A stretch of DNA of 64,000 nucleotides from Pisolithus tinctorius. Its lineage: Eukaryota > Basidiomycota > Agaricomycetes > Boletales > Pisolithaceae. This document shows, piece after piece, positions 10,590 to 22,386 of the stretch. Below the pieces are notes generated by a model that searched no databases, was not told the origin of the DNA, and worked only from the letters and a program-made list of their open reading frames with translations. The position numbers and the translations under genes are program-made. Every line of letters begins with the position of its first letter. The stretch's first letter is position 1. The stretch lies in assembly GCA_024663395.1 (NCBI GenBank), contig JANFAH010000002.1, positions 3,286,001 through 3,350,000 of the forward strand, given 5' to 3'.

Positions 10590-13500
10590 ACTTAGTGCAG
10601 ATCAACGGCTGGGCGAGATGGGAAGGACAGTGCTATGGAAACAGGGCGCGATGAGCGCAGGGTCTGAGCTCGACAGCTCAAAGGTCGGTTTTGATTGCAG
10701 AACGTTTTACTTACATCTGCCTTACTCTAGGGAAACCGGATATTCACAACGGACAACAATTGTGATACAAAGAACGACGACAACGGTTACACTTACTGCG
10801 GACCAACGGCCAGGCGAGATCGGATGCACCACTCGATGGAAACAGGGTGGGAAGAGCGCAGATGGAGAGCCCAACGGCTCACAGGTTTGTTTTAGTTTCG
10901 AAACGTTTTACTTACAGCTATTCTACGCAGGAGAAAGCTGGTACATGCGATGGAGACTGACCGACGTCCGAGCGATCACAGTACAAGGAACGACAAAGAC
11001 GGTTGCACTGAGCGCGGACCGACGCTCGTGCGAGAGCGGAAGTGCCATTCCATGGAGGGAAAATGGCTATACACAACGACGTACAAGCGACACCCAGGCC
11101 ATCGCGATACAAGAAACGATGATGATGACAAGACCTAGCAGAGATCGACAGCCAAGCAAGATCGGATGTGCCGCTCAACGGAATTGGGGCACGAGGAATG
11201 CAGATGGAGAGCCCAATGGCTCACAGGTTCGTTCATATTTCGAAACGTTTTACTTACATCTACGCTATTCTAGGGCAGAAAGAGGAGCTGGGTATCTACT
11301 ACGGACAACGATCACGATACAAGAAACGACGATGATGACAAGACCTAGTGGAGATTGACAGCCAAGCAAGATCGGATGTGCCGCTCAACGGAATTGGGGC
11401 ACGAGGAATGCAGATGGAGAGCCCAACGGCTCACAGGTTCGTTCATATTTCGAAACATTTTACTTACATCTATGCTATTCTAGGGCGGAAAGAGGAGCCG
11501 GGTATCTACTACGGACAACGATCGCGATACAAGGAACGACGACGACGATTATGCTGAGCGCAGATACTGAGCCCTATGGCTCAAGGTTTTATGTCGATTT
11601 CAGGATGTTTTACTTACAACTATCCTACTCTAGGAAAAGCAGATGTGCGGGACGACGCTCGAACGATGTCCGAGCAGTGGCGATTCAAGGATCTACGACG
11701 GTCTACCAAGGACAGTGGACCGTCAAGGAGAAGCTACGTGACACGATACAGCGGTACTACTACGAGTGGGGCGAATGGTCAGGACAAGCCGAAGGCTTAA
11801 ATCTAGCGACAGCAACAGTTACAGCGAGGACAACGACAGCGCTGGACTCAGAGTGACAGCCATGCGAGGCTGGAGCAGCCGTTCAATGGAGACAGGGCGC
11901 GACGAGCGCAGATATTGAGCATTACGGCTCAAGGTTTTATTTTGATTTCATAGCATTTTACTTACAGCTATCCTACTCTAGGAAGAGCGAGAGAAACCTA
12001 CAACGAAGCGCGGTCGCAGCGCGAGAATCTACGCAGGACCATGAACGGAAGACACTCGGATGTACAGCGAAACAAGGGCGACGACTATGGTTCGATCTAC
12101 AACAACGACCATCAAGGATACAAGAGCGAGTGCGACATGAGGCAAGAATTGCCATCCGAAGGAAACAACGCGCGATGAAGACCACCGAGCTCGAACGCTC
12201 GAAGTTCTGTTTTAGTCCTATGATAGTTTACTTACGCCTTCGTTATTCTAGGGAGGCCAGATGTCTACGATGGACAACGATCGCGGTACAAGGGACAACG
12301 ACGACAACGAGGCTCGAAGCAGATCGGTGGCCATGCAAGGCTGGAACAGCCGTTCACTGGGAACGAGGCGCGATGAGCGCGGGTACTGGGCTCGACAGCC
12401 CAGGGTTTTGTTTTGATTCTAGAACGTATTACTTACACCTATCCTACTCTAGGGGTGGCAGACAGCTGCGACGAAGTGCAACCAGCGTCCCTGCGATCAA
12501 GACTCAAGAATCTGTGCTCGAACGTCAATGGCGATCGTCGAGGATACAACATCCAACAGTAGACGACGATTCGGAAGAAAGGACACATCGACATACAGTG
12601 CAACAAGTACTACGACGGCTGCGGAAGGCCACAAGAAACAAGTTCAAGGCGACTACATGGACCGGTATACGAGAGTTGCTACAAATGGCGATGCGACGGC
12701 GAGGTTTGAAGTCACGACAAGAAGCAAGACGTGCGAGAAGTGTCGAAGTCACATTGAGTGGGCCCGACGGCCTGAGTTTTAGTTTTTTTTTCGAAGCGTT
12801 TAACTTATGGCTACGTTGTTTCAGGAAATACGAGTTTTCACAGAGTATCGACGAATCATCGAGGATGGATAATGAGTGCGACAGCTCTAGTTTCTGTTTT
12901 CGTTTTGCAAATTTCTACTTACAGCTACGTCATATTAGAATAGACGAAGACGTCGAAGAAGGAACGCATCTATATACAGTACAACAGCGAATTTCAAAGT
13001 CGCAGCAAGACGCACGAGATGCGAGGAGCATCGAAGCCATGCCGAGTGGGCTCGAAGGCCCAAGTCTTGGCCTTCTCTTTAAGCCGTTTTACTTACAGCT
13101 ACCGCATTTTAGGGATCACGAATTTTTACAGAGCATCAACGAACCCTTGAGTGTCGACGCGCCTACAGTACAAAGGTCCGGATCGGGACGACCTGCGACC
13201 GCGTCCCTTCAAGAAGAAGATGCCTACCTTACCATCGATCGAAGTGAAATTTTAGGTCGACACGCTGTTGAGCAGTTAGCGAGGGGAGACACCATCCCCA
13301 TGTTGGATATTGTGCAGAGACATCATGATGTCCCATTTTGTTCGGGGGACACCACAGACGAACGGGACGTGTTGGATATATTGGAGAGATCGGGCGTTAC
13401 ATATATTGTACAGAATGCCTTACTATGGCGAGGCGTGAAAGACCCCTCCGTCTACTTCAGGGGTTACATCGAAGGCACCCGAGCCATCATTGAAGCAGCC

Positions 13501-14450
13501 ATCGCAGCCGGTGTCCATAAGCTCGTCTACACGAGTTCCGCAGGCGTCGTATTTGACAGCACTGACGTCGTGAATGTCAACAAACGAGTGCCCTATCTGG
13601 AGAAGCCGTTCGACGCGTATAATCTACTGCCTTACCGTTCTACCACGTCAAGCGAACCTAGACTGGACCCTGAGGGCGCGACAGCAAAGCTCAACGAATC
13701 TCTACACCGCGCTCTCCCTCCCATATGTGCCACAACCGAATATCACCGCACGATGCAGACACTCAGTTCCTATGTCGCACCCACACCCAACGCTGAATCC
13801 ATCCTATCCGCGTTCAACACCCCATTTGACCCATGTGGACTCACGGACCCCGTTGTCTGTTCTCGAAGCGATGGACAAGTGTTCTTCATCACAAGTGGAG
13901 AAGCGTTCGGTATCTTAGACTTTACAAGGGTATACAATGAGTACGAGTGAAAACCATCGCGCTTAAAGGTACAGGGTACATACAAATGGCTATGTGATGA
14001 GACGAGGGTATGGCTCGTCATCGAACGGTGGTCATTTGAAGCAACAGCAAGCTTTCGATGGATGAGATGCATAGAGGATTCACGCGCTGGGCTTGACAGC
14101 TTGGATTTTCATTTTGATCTTAGAACATTCTGTTTACATCCTCGTTATTCTAGGGAAGATGGACGTTTGCAGCGAATTGCGGTCGCAGAACAAGAGACTA
14201 CGATGAACTGCGAGCAAAGGACATGTGGAGGAATCGACATGTGGCTACTGATGTCTGGAAGAGAAGAAGATGAAGCGAGTTCGAGTAGGCGAGATGGCGA
14301 GCAGTATGCGAAGATTGAGGAGGGGCGAGGCTGGCCAGAACAACGAAGTCGCACACAGTGTATTCGAGGCGGTGTGGATTCAGACACCGAGCCCGAGCGC
14401 TCGTTTTTGTCTTTTGTTTTTATGACGATCTACTCACAAATCTACAGGTC
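10590..14450 (+). repeat. About 12 degenerate 150-300 bp repeats with intron-like core
   Basis: Each unit has a conserved core with 5' GT, a T-rich stretch, TTTTACTTACA, then TAYTCTAGG 10-15 nt later. Cores: 10684-10730, 10885-10930, 11227-11273, 11437-11483, 11586-11633, 11934-11981, 12204-12251, 12405-12452, 12776-12824, 12890-12938, 13064-13112 and 14403-14447. A further unit near 14100 has lost the 5' GT. Cores are 45-49 nt and look like fungal introns (GT, CTTAC branch site, TAG), yet all are open in the giant frame and encode FYLxLxYSR. Two adjacent units (about 11130-11345 and 11345-11550) are almost identical, showing recent tandem duplication. Confidence 0.8.
13190..13950 (+). pseudogene. 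Captured fragment of a host sterol 3-dehydrogenase (ERG26-like)
   Basis: Homology is to the 3-beta-HSD/extended SDR family, which in ergosterol synthesis acts as C-3 sterol dehydrogenase/C-4 decarboxylase. Visible pieces: a decayed Rossmann start ending EILGRHAVEQLARGD, VKDPSVYFRGYIEGTRAII, GVHKLVYTSSAGVVF (catalytic Ser region), PFDAYN (catalytic Tyr region), then a jump to the C-terminal motifs YVAPTPNAESILSAFNTPFD and GQVFFITSGEAFGILDF. The GGxGFLG dinucleotide motif, the Lys of YxxxK and most of the central domain are missing, so it cannot be an active enzyme. It lies in frame with Gag. I recognise the family from memory; no search was run. Confidence 0.7.
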
Positions 14451-14733
14451 TAAGGTACTCGACCGAGCCGAAGCGCAGTTGCTGATATCCGAAGGAAAAG
14501 AAGATGGCGCAAGTTCATGGGTAGAGTGCGAAGAGCTATTGACGAAACTCAGGAAGGGGAAATTTGAAGCCAAGGTGCCCTTTTCGGTTTTGATTCGAAC
14601 ATTATCTACTGCGAGGTACAGGTACCCTGGTGCGAAGGAAAAGGCGATTGATGGGGATGGACGGCTCGAAGCTGTTCATCAGTACTTAGCATCAAGACTT
14701 CGTCCGCCCGACTGTGAGGTTGGAGGCCGATGA

Positions 14734-15784
14734 CCAAGATTGAACAAAGTTAGCACCTTCACCCGTTGGGGTCGAAGACCTATCATCGAAGAGAGCTTGA
14801 GGATCTACAGACTTAAGGTGACAGCTTTTTATTATAGTTCAAACATGTGCTACTTCGAGATATTTTGTTTCTAGCAGTGAACAAGTGGTAGACGAAGATG
14901 GGCGACTCGAGGTCGCTCGGTGACACTTAGTGCGAGAGCTTCGGCCACCTGATGGAGTACCAGACGAAGTACGAGAAATCAAGTGCGCACATGCACAGGG
15001 AGTCGAGGCTGTGAAAATAGGAAGGGGACAAGTGAACGAGGCAAGGGTCCCGGTGAGCATGTTGATGTATAGTTTTCTTTAAAATGAGTTTTGCTTCGAG
15101 CGACGTCGTTCAACCGAGTCGTGCTAACCTTCGGGTGATTCTACTCACCCCAACTTATAGTTTCGAGTTCCATTGTTTTTTTTCTTGGTGCTAAATCGTC
15201 TTAAGGACGAGCAGTAGTCGAGAGCACATATGCGTATAAGGATAGTAAATACACGACTGATCGAGATTTGTTTTAGGTACATATATACGTCTTCGAGCTG
15301 CCTCCTAGAGGGCCAGCATCCGCTGTACCAGCCGCTGAGCTGCATTACACTCTGTTACTGTTTCGCACAAAGACTGTGCCTCAAAGAGCTGTCATTGACT
15401 CGCTCTGCACTCGATTTATTACTCACTTGTTCGCTTGCCTGGAGATTATCTCCGTCGTCTTTTGGTTCGAGGTTTGGGCCTTGAGGGGAGTGTTCGAGAG
15501 GCAGGGTGTGTGTTCGAGAGGCCAGGTGGCGCTCTGTAGGTGGAAAGGGTTGTGTTCGAGGGCGAAAGGTTTTGAGGATGAAGAGGGTTGTTCAGCGAGA
15601 TCAGGAGCATGTTTTGGGAAGGAAGGGGGTCATGTTCGAGTAGTGAGGAGGTTAGGGGCGAAGAGTTGTGTTTGAAGGGCATGAGGATATGTGGTGAGGT
15701 CGAGGGAAGCAGATGCGAGGATGAGGATGTTTGTGTGAGGAGGAGAGCGACCGAGGACAGTCGAATTCTAAACCACCCCTCGGA
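14734..15784 (+). other. Noncoding 3' part of TR-GAG element
   Basis: About 1 kb between the giant frame and the 3' LTR. No domain is recognisable; there are repeated TCGAG/TTCGAG motifs. The bases just before the LTR are pyrimidine-rich, not a polypurine tract; a purine-rich stretch (GAGGAGGAGAG) lies about 40 nt upstream. Confidence 0.6.
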
Positions 15785-16248
15785 TGTAGGGAACGAGTTC
15801 GAGTTCCCTAGGAGAATCCGTCTTGGTCAGGAGTTTAGGGGTGGAAGGACTTGTTTTATTTCTTGCCTTTGTTTTTGTGTTTGTACCCCTGGACTTGGTG
15901 ACGAGCAGCCGCGTCGCTGACTAAGCGCATGTGCTGTGTTCGTGCGAGTTCAGTTTACCATAACAACCAGTACATGTCACAGGCCCTCAGTAGTAGGGTG
16001 ATTTAGTCTCGCATTTCGGCGAGTTTTCAAAGTTAGATTTATTACTTTGGGGAGTACCCAAAGTGCCAGGAGGACTGGCAAGAGTATTAGACAGGCACAG
16101 CTAAGTATCTTTTTTCTAGTTCGCATTTTTTACTTTTTTACTACACTTCTTTCTCCAGAGAGAACCTCCCTCTTGGGTCGAGCAATATACTCACCCATCA
16201 TTACTGACTATTACCATTATAGGTATATCTATTTTACCTATTCCTACA
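15785..16248 (+). repeat. 3' LTR of TR-GAG element (464 bp)
   Basis: Same length and ends as 8024-8487. Confidence 0.93.
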
Positions 16249-16587
16249 CTGGCATACTGGGGTCAGACACAGGATTTGTATAGTAAGCAAAGTCAGATGA
16301 ACAGGCTAGACTAAATATAGTACAAGCAAAGGGAAACAGACCAGAGTTATGTCCAGGTGACCTGGACATAGACCTGGGAGGACCAGGGTGGAGCAGCGCA
16401 AGGCTGGGAGGCCGAAACAGACCGGAGATAGGGGTAAAACACCGGACTTGAGTTATGCAGGCTGGAGTTGAGTTATCTAGGGCCGGGATTGGGTTTTCTA
16501 GGCTGGTCTAGGACCGGACTTGACCGGAGATAGGGGCTAGGGGTCCAGACTGGACTGGGACCAAGTCTGAGAGTCATGGATATGACA
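16249..16587 (-). repeat. Family C LTR, outer part
   Basis: Minus-strand LTR start TGTCATATCC at 16587. It continues at 8023 once the TR-GAG element is removed. The element lies in the gag of D1, whose sequence starts at 16588. Confidence 0.72.
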
Positions 16588-16888
16588 AGACTTGAACACT
16601 GACAAAGGGAAAACCTTGGCATCCAGCACCTCCCAGCCCCCCACTGCACCAAAGACCGGCAGTACCAATGCCAGGTCTTCAAAGCCCGAGCCAGCCAGCA
16701 ACAAACTTGGCAAGGATGGGAAGTTAATGGCTGCTGAGCGAAAGTGATGCTTCGACCTAAAGCTCTGTATGTTCTGCAGAGGGGAAGGTCATGTAGCCAA
16801 GGAATGCCCCAAGAAGGTGGCCAAGGCTAGAGCAGCTGCAGTAGCTCCAGAAGCCACACTGGAGGCCTCCACTGAGGCAAAAAAATAG
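16588..16888 (+). pseudogene. gag C terminus of D1
   Basis: Begins KDLNTDKGK, matching D2 Gag at 33480. CCHC knuckle CMFCRGEGHVAKEC; one TGA just before the knuckle region (CGA in D2). Ends Lys-Lys-stop at the slippery site 16879-16885. Confidence 0.85.
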
Positions 16889-16934
16889 TTGGCAGTCCGC
16901 AGAACCTCACACACCCTGAGGACCATGTTGACTC
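16879..16934 (+). promoter_or_regulatory. -1 frameshift signal of D1, hairpin decayed
   Basis: A AAA AAA at 16879-16885, then TAG (16886-16888). The hairpin seen in D2 (CAGTCCTCAG/CTGAGGACTG) is here CAGTCCGCAG/CTGAGGACCA, with about three pairs lost, in keeping with the age of the copy. Confidence 0.7.
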
Positions 16935-19900
16935 TGGTGGTGTGCTCTTGGAGGTTAATGTCAAGTTCAGGATGTCTGGGTTGAGGCCAGACTGGAGACT
17001 GAAGTGGGCATGAGGCCAAGGGGTCAGGATCAGGAGGGGAGTCGAAGATACAGATGGTTGGACTGATTGGACTTAGTGACTGAGAGTACAGTGCTCTTCC
17101 CTTGTGTGGGCCTCAGTCTGAGTCCAAGGCTGAGATGGGGTTATCAGAGTAAACTTTGTTGATTTCAGACTGAGGGATACAGGCTGAGTATCTATGAGCT
17201 TATATACTAGAAGTAACTATAGTATGGAGACTGCTAATGCCAGTCTCACAAGGATTGCTAAGATGATTGGTAAGACAAGGATTACTAATGTATGACTAAG
17301 GTAATGGAGACCGGGACAAGACCAGGCAGGACCTAACTGAAATGGCAGACACTGCAAAGCAGTGTTCACCGTGCTAGGCTATCTGGGGACAAGGGGACAG
17401 GCAAGGCCAAGGTTGGACTGGATGAGTGCGAGGCCAAGTTCAGCTGGGGTCGAGACATGGCTATGACAGTTAAGCTCAATGTGTCTGCTCTTTGCAACCC
17501 AAATAGTCTTATGCCTACCATTTCTCTAGCATCCTACGATGAGCCAGCATTCCCAGTACTCATTGACTCCAGCTCTACACACTGTTTTATAGATACAAAA
17601 TTTGCAAATAAAATCTCTGTTCCCCTTTACTCCATCCTGCTGGTCCAGCTTTGGCTGTTTGACAGCACATCCAACTCACTCATCACCCAGGCAGCAGATC
17701 TTGTCTTTGTTTGTCCCTCCAGCAATGCAACCTAGGTCACCCTCTATGCAACCCTGCTGGACTCCAAGTGCAAGGCAGTCTTAGGATACAACTGGCTCAC
17801 CCAACACAATCCATTGATTGACTGGGTCTGATGCCTGTACAATGAGTGCCAGACCCCCCAATGTCACCCCCTGACCCCAAGCCTTTGGCTCCCAGACCAA
17901 CCACCCTCAGCTCTAATGAGCATCTGACCCTGCAATTAGAGAAACCAGTTGCACCAGGCTTGACTTGCCCACCTATCGCCTTCATCAATGCCACAGCCTA
18001 TGTCCGGGCATGTAAACTTGAAGGGTCTTCTCAGTTCAGCCTCCAGCTCCATCCCTCGGCTCTCACCTCCATTTGATCTTCAAAAGTAGAAGACACACTG
18101 AATCTCTCCAGCATTCCACTGGAGTACCATGAGTATGCTGATGTGTTCAGCAAATCCAAAGCCACTACCCTAGCACCCCACCGAGAACATGATCTCAAGA
18201 TTGAGCTGGAAGGAGACTCATCACCACCCCTTGGCCCTATCTACTCCCTGTCACCAGTAGAGCTTGAAGCTCTCCAGGCCTTCCTAGATGAGCATCTGGC
18301 TACCAGGTTCATCTGACTGACCTCTTCCCCCCACAGAGTGCTGGTCCTCTTTGTCAAGAAGAAGGATGGCTCCCTTCGGCTTTGTGTTGACTTCTGGGGC
18401 TTGAACAAGGTCACCAAAAAGGACCGATACCCACTCCCCCTCATCACTGACCTCCTGGACTTGCCATCCTGGGCCAAGGTTTACACCAAAATCGACCTCA
18501 GACACGTGTATCACCTAGTCCAGATCACCAATGGTGATGAATGGAAAACTGCATTCCGCACTCAGTATGGGTCCTTTGAATGGCTTGTCATGCCTTTTGG
18601 TCTGTCCAACACCCCAGCAGTGTTCCAGTGCTTTGTCAACACAGTGTTCACCGACCTCCTAGATGTATGCATTGTGGTCTACCTGGACAACATGCTCATC
18701 TACTCCAATGACGAGGACTCACACTGGCAGCATGTTAAAGAGGTCCAGCACTGACTCCAGAAACATGGCCTGTATGCCAAACTGGAAAAATGTGAGTTCC
18801 ATTCTGAATCGGTAGAATACTTAGGCTACTGTCTTTCACTGACCAGCCTCACCATGTCCGGCAAAAAGATCAAAGCCATCTGCGACTGGCCTGAACCCTG
18901 GAAGGTCAAGGACATTCAGTCCTTCCTAGGTTTTGCCAACTTCTACCAACACTTCATCTACAACTACTCAGACATCATCGTCCCCTTGACCCACCTTACA
19001 TGAAAAAACATACCCTGGAACTTCTCCAAGGAGTGCCAGTTGGCCTTCAATAAGCTTAAAGAAGCTTTCACCACTGCTCCTATCCTTACTCACTTTGTTC
19101 CTGGTGCTCAACTCACAGTGGAAACTGATGCCTTGGACTATGCCATCGCCAGCATACTGTCCATTACCAGTGAAGACAACCAACTTCACCTGGTTGCCTT
19201 TTACTCCTGAACACTGTCTGCACTGGAACTCAACTATGACACCCACGATAAGGAGTTGCTTGCTATCTTTGAGGCCTTCTGGGCCTAGAGACACTACTTG
19301 GAGGGTGCTCCTCTACCCATTGATGTGGTCACTGACCACAAGAACCTCGAATACTTCTCAACCTCTAAGGTACTCACATGCTGGCAAGCCCGGTGGTCTG
19401 AGTACCTGTCACAATTCAACCTTGTCATCCATTTTTGCCTGGGTAAGCTCAGTGCCAAGCCTGATGCTCTCACTAGACGATGGGATGTCTACCCCAAAGA
19501 GGGGGATAGGGGCTATGCCCAGGCAAACCCCCACAACCTCCAACTGGTGTTCATGCAAGAACAGCTGGTCTCAGCTCTCTGCACCACATGCTTGGAGTAC
19601 CCCATACTATGTGCCAGCCTTCTAATGGATGTAGAACAACTCCACAATGAAATACTTGCAGCACTACCCTTGGACCCACTGTCCCAACACCAACTCACAG
19701 ACACCTCCAACCCTTGGTGGTTGGTCGACAGCACTGGTCTGCTGTGCCTTGATAACCAGATCTATGTACCAGATGCCAACGACCTTCGGCTCAAGGTCCT
19801 TCAGTACAAGCATGATCACCTGCTGTCAGGACACTTCAGCCAGAATCAGATGTTGGAACTGATCCAGTGAGAGTACACCTGGCCTGGCATTCACACCTTT

Positions 19901-21080
19901 GTCAAGGAGTATGTGAGGTCCTGTACTACATGCATGAGAGCCAAAACACCCAGACACCGACCATATGGCACCCTGAAACAACTGCTGGTACCGGAAAAGC
20001 CATGGAATTCCATTTCTATGGATTTCATTGAGCACCTACTGGCATCCAGTGGTCACACTGCTATCCTAGTGGTTGTGGACTGACTGTCCAAGCAGGCTAT
20101 ATTCATACCCACCCATGACACTATTACCTCCCCCAAGCTTGCTAAGCTCTTTCTACTCCATGTCTTCTCAAAACATGGTGTCCTGGCACATGTAACCTCC
20201 AACTGAGGCTCTGAATTTGTCTCACACTTCTTCCAGTCCTTGGGTAAAGTGCTGGATATGTGCCTACACTTCACATCTGGATACCACCTGGAAGGAGATG
20301 GCCAGACCGAATGAGCAAACCAGACCTTGGAACAGTACCTCCAGGTATATTGCAACTACCAACAGGACAACTGGGCCGAGCTACTTCCATTGGCCAGGTT
20401 TGCCTACAACAATGCCCTGAGTGCTACCACCAGTGTTTCCCCTTTCTTCACCAACAAGGGCTACCACCCTAATGTCTTGGTCTTCCCCAAAAGGGACTTA
20501 TCCTTGGCACAGGCTAGGGACTACACCATGGACCTAGACGAACTACACCAGTTCCTATGAGAAGAGATGACACTAGCCCAAGCTAGATACCAAGGTCCAG
20601 CAGATGCAAAAAGGCTACCAGCACCCAAGATCAACCTTGGCAACCAGGTCTATGTCAAAGCCAAGTACTTCCAGACCACAAGACCATCACAGGAACCTAG
20701 GCCCTTACTCGGTAATAGCCCAGCCTGGCACCCACTCATTCACCCTTCACCTCCTGGACACTATGCATGCGGTACACCTGGTGTTCTACATATCACAGTT
20801 AGAACTGGCACACCCCAACACTATCCTGAACCAAACTCAGCCACCACCACCTCTGGTCAAGGTGGATGGTGAACCAGAGTATGAGATCGCCAGGATCCTT
20901 GACTCAAAGGTAGACTGACGACAGAAGTGTAAGCTACAGTACCTGGTATGCTGGGCTGGCTACGAGGGCACTGATGAAGAAACATCCTGGCTACTGGCCA
21001 CTGAGCTGGGCAATGCCAAGGATCTACTCGCAGCTTTCCATGCCAGTTATCCTGGTAAACCTGGGCCAGCCACTAGCTAA
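16885..21080 (+). pseudogene. pol of D1: PR, RT, RNase H, integrase, chromodomain
   Basis: Protease VLIDSSSTHCFID (DSG changed to DSS). [44 protein letters not shown] (YLDD lost by GACGAC to GACAAC). RNase [27 protein letters not shown]. Integrase HHCC about 19810-19930, DDE core MDFIEHL, SHFF region and GDGQTE followed by a stop. Chromodomain about 20870-21060 (EYEIARILDSKVD, VCWAGYEGTDEETSWLLATEL). Many TGA/TAG stops, most at positions where related copies have CGA. The solo LTR 16959-17468 interrupts it near its start. Stop at 21078. Confidence 0.9.
16959..17468 (-). repeat. Solo LTR of family A (510 bp) in D1 pol
   Basis: TGTCAAG (16959) to TATGACA (17468) on the plus strand, so the LTR reads on the minus strand. 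Perfect 5-bp target duplication GTTAA at 16954-16958 and 17469-17473. Removing it restores the D1 reading seen in D2 at about 33840. No internal sequence remains: a solo LTR left by LTR-LTR recombination. Confidence 0.95.
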
Positions 21081-21199
21081 ACATTCCTCTATGTTTCCTT
21101 CCTTCTTCTTGTTCTTACTTTCCTTACTATACTAAGATGGTTGATGCATTGAAAAAGATGTACAGTATTTACATCAGCATTCAACTTAGACCAGCACAC

Positions 21200-22258
21200 T
21201 CACCCAGAGTCTCCCTCGAAAACCCCTCCCTCACTCGTCCAGAGTTCCCTTTCCTCTCCACTTTCCAACCCGGACCACTGACCCTTCATGTGCACATCCT
21301 TGGGCCAGCACATGACCCTCTCGTCCAACTCCACCCCCACTCCTTTGTGATCCGACTGAAGGCTCTCGAGCTCCAGGTCTGCCACATCCAAGTGCAGCTC
21401 TTCACTGGATTCGGACGCTGGGGGGGGCGGGCAAAGCACAAACTCAAACTCACCCAGCAGATCACCCAGCTGATTGTTGAATCAGCACTGGGTCTCCCTC
21501 CTGGCTCACATCTCCATGGTCTGACAGTCTATAGCAGCTGTGATTAGTTCAAAACCCTTGGTCACTGCTGCAACCAGAGGGTTGGAAGAGGTGGTAGTGG
21601 GTGCTACCACTCCTGAGGGGCCAGCTTCCAACTCACCGGGCACCCCAGACCCAGTTTGGACAACCTTCTTCTTCTCCCCAGCCCTCGGTGATGTGGTGTC
21701 CTCTGGCACTCGTTTCTTCCCCAACTTCACCCCAACCTCCTTGACCTCAGGCTCTACCCCCTCAGGCAGCTTGCACTTGACCTTCATCTCAGTACACTGG
21801 TCGCATGTCCTCTTCTTGCACTTACTCTGCTGTGTGCGACTGAAGGTACATGGTACCTGCCCCTTCTTGCATTGTTGGCATGACATGGCACTCGTCACCT
21901 GTGCCTTGCCCTTTGGTTCTCCCACCTTCTGTTGGGCATGGGCCTCCTGCTCTCAGCACTTGGCCTCCAGTCACCCCTGCTCCCACCTCTTGGCCTCCAG
22001 CTGTTCCTGCTCATGTCTCTTGGCCTCCAACCTCTCTTGCTCTCAATGCTCAGCCTCCAGTTGCTCTCTCTTGAGCCTTTCTGCCTCCAACCGAGCAGCC
22101 TCTTCCCTCAGCACCTTGTGCCGCTTGTGCTCAGCCATCTTAGCCCAGATGTCAGCCTCCTCATCATTGCTGGTGATTTGGAGTTCAGGCATGGTGGCCT
22201 TCTGAAAGCCAGTTGGGTTGTTGGGTATGTGCAGGGAAGCTTGACAGGTAGAAGACAT
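21200..22258 (-). pseudogene. Antisense accessory gene of D1 (coiled coil + Zn2Cys6)
   Basis: Opposite in strand to pol and convergent with it (pol ends 21080, this ends 21200). ATG at 22258 reads MSSTCQASLHIPNNP. Then an acidic linker, a Glu/Arg/Leu-rich coiled coil (EEAARLEAERLKREQLEAE) broken by several TGA, and a cysteine cluster at 21880-21773, C-x2-C-x6-C-x14-C-x2-C-x6-C, which is the spacing of fungal Zn(II)2Cys6 binuclear clusters. A basic segment (KKRTCDQCTEMKVKCKLPEG) lies across the cluster. The C-terminal third has SSEELHLDVADLELESL and an acidic tail. Same gene as D2's at 43782-44852. Its start is 143 bp inside the 3' LTR. Role unknown; DNA binding is an inference from the cluster. 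Confidence 0.78.
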
Positions 22259-22386
22259 GATGATAGGGTCAGGAGAAAACAAGTCTTCGCAAAGATGCAC
22301 CTTTTTAACCCTGGGGAACATGTGTTCTGTCAGCATGGTGACTGCTGACCTTGTGTACCTTAGGGCAGGTCTTGAGGGCTTGACCC

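Larger units (their letters stand above)
8665..14733 (+). pseudogene. Giant Gag-repeat-host fusion frame of TR-GAG element
   Basis: One frame runs from 8665 to 14733 (about 2020 codons), interrupted only by TGA at 9250, 11356, 11854 and 13948. Nearby repeats keep CGA at the 11356 site, so at least that stop is a CpG change. Residues 1-195 are Gag capsid-like (APWFSGCVSDLFRYFEEV, WYEFIKDQLSWPEFVVAI, LYVQGFDKEFRREI), continuing after the first TGA with DDPWPMEQV. Next is a charged low-complexity region, then about twelve degenerate repeats containing FYLxLxYSR (10684-14450), then a stretch homologous to sterol-4-alpha-carboxylate 3-dehydrogenase (about 13190-13950), then an unrecognised basic and acidic tail. 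Such an open length is very unlikely by chance. Whether it is made as one polyprotein is unknown. Confidence 0.72.
8024..16248 (+). mobile_element. Gag-only LTR element with captured host sequence (TR-GAG type)
   Basis: 8225-bp element with two 464-bp LTRs (8024-8487, 15785-16248) that differ at about five positions, all CpG transitions. It sits inside the family C LTR; flanks accgg/actgg look like a 5-bp target duplication with one C-to-T change. It has a primer site and a Gag-like capsid region but no zinc knuckle, protease, RT, RNase H or integrase, so it must depend on another element. No clear polypurine tract precedes the 3' LTR. CpG content is much higher than in its neighbours, consistent with recent arrival. 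Confidence 0.85.

Noticed and set aside
13190..13950. Functional host ERG26 gene at this locus
   Set aside because: The NAD-binding motif and catalytic Lys region are missing, it lies inside a retroelement between two LTRs, and it is in frame with Gag.
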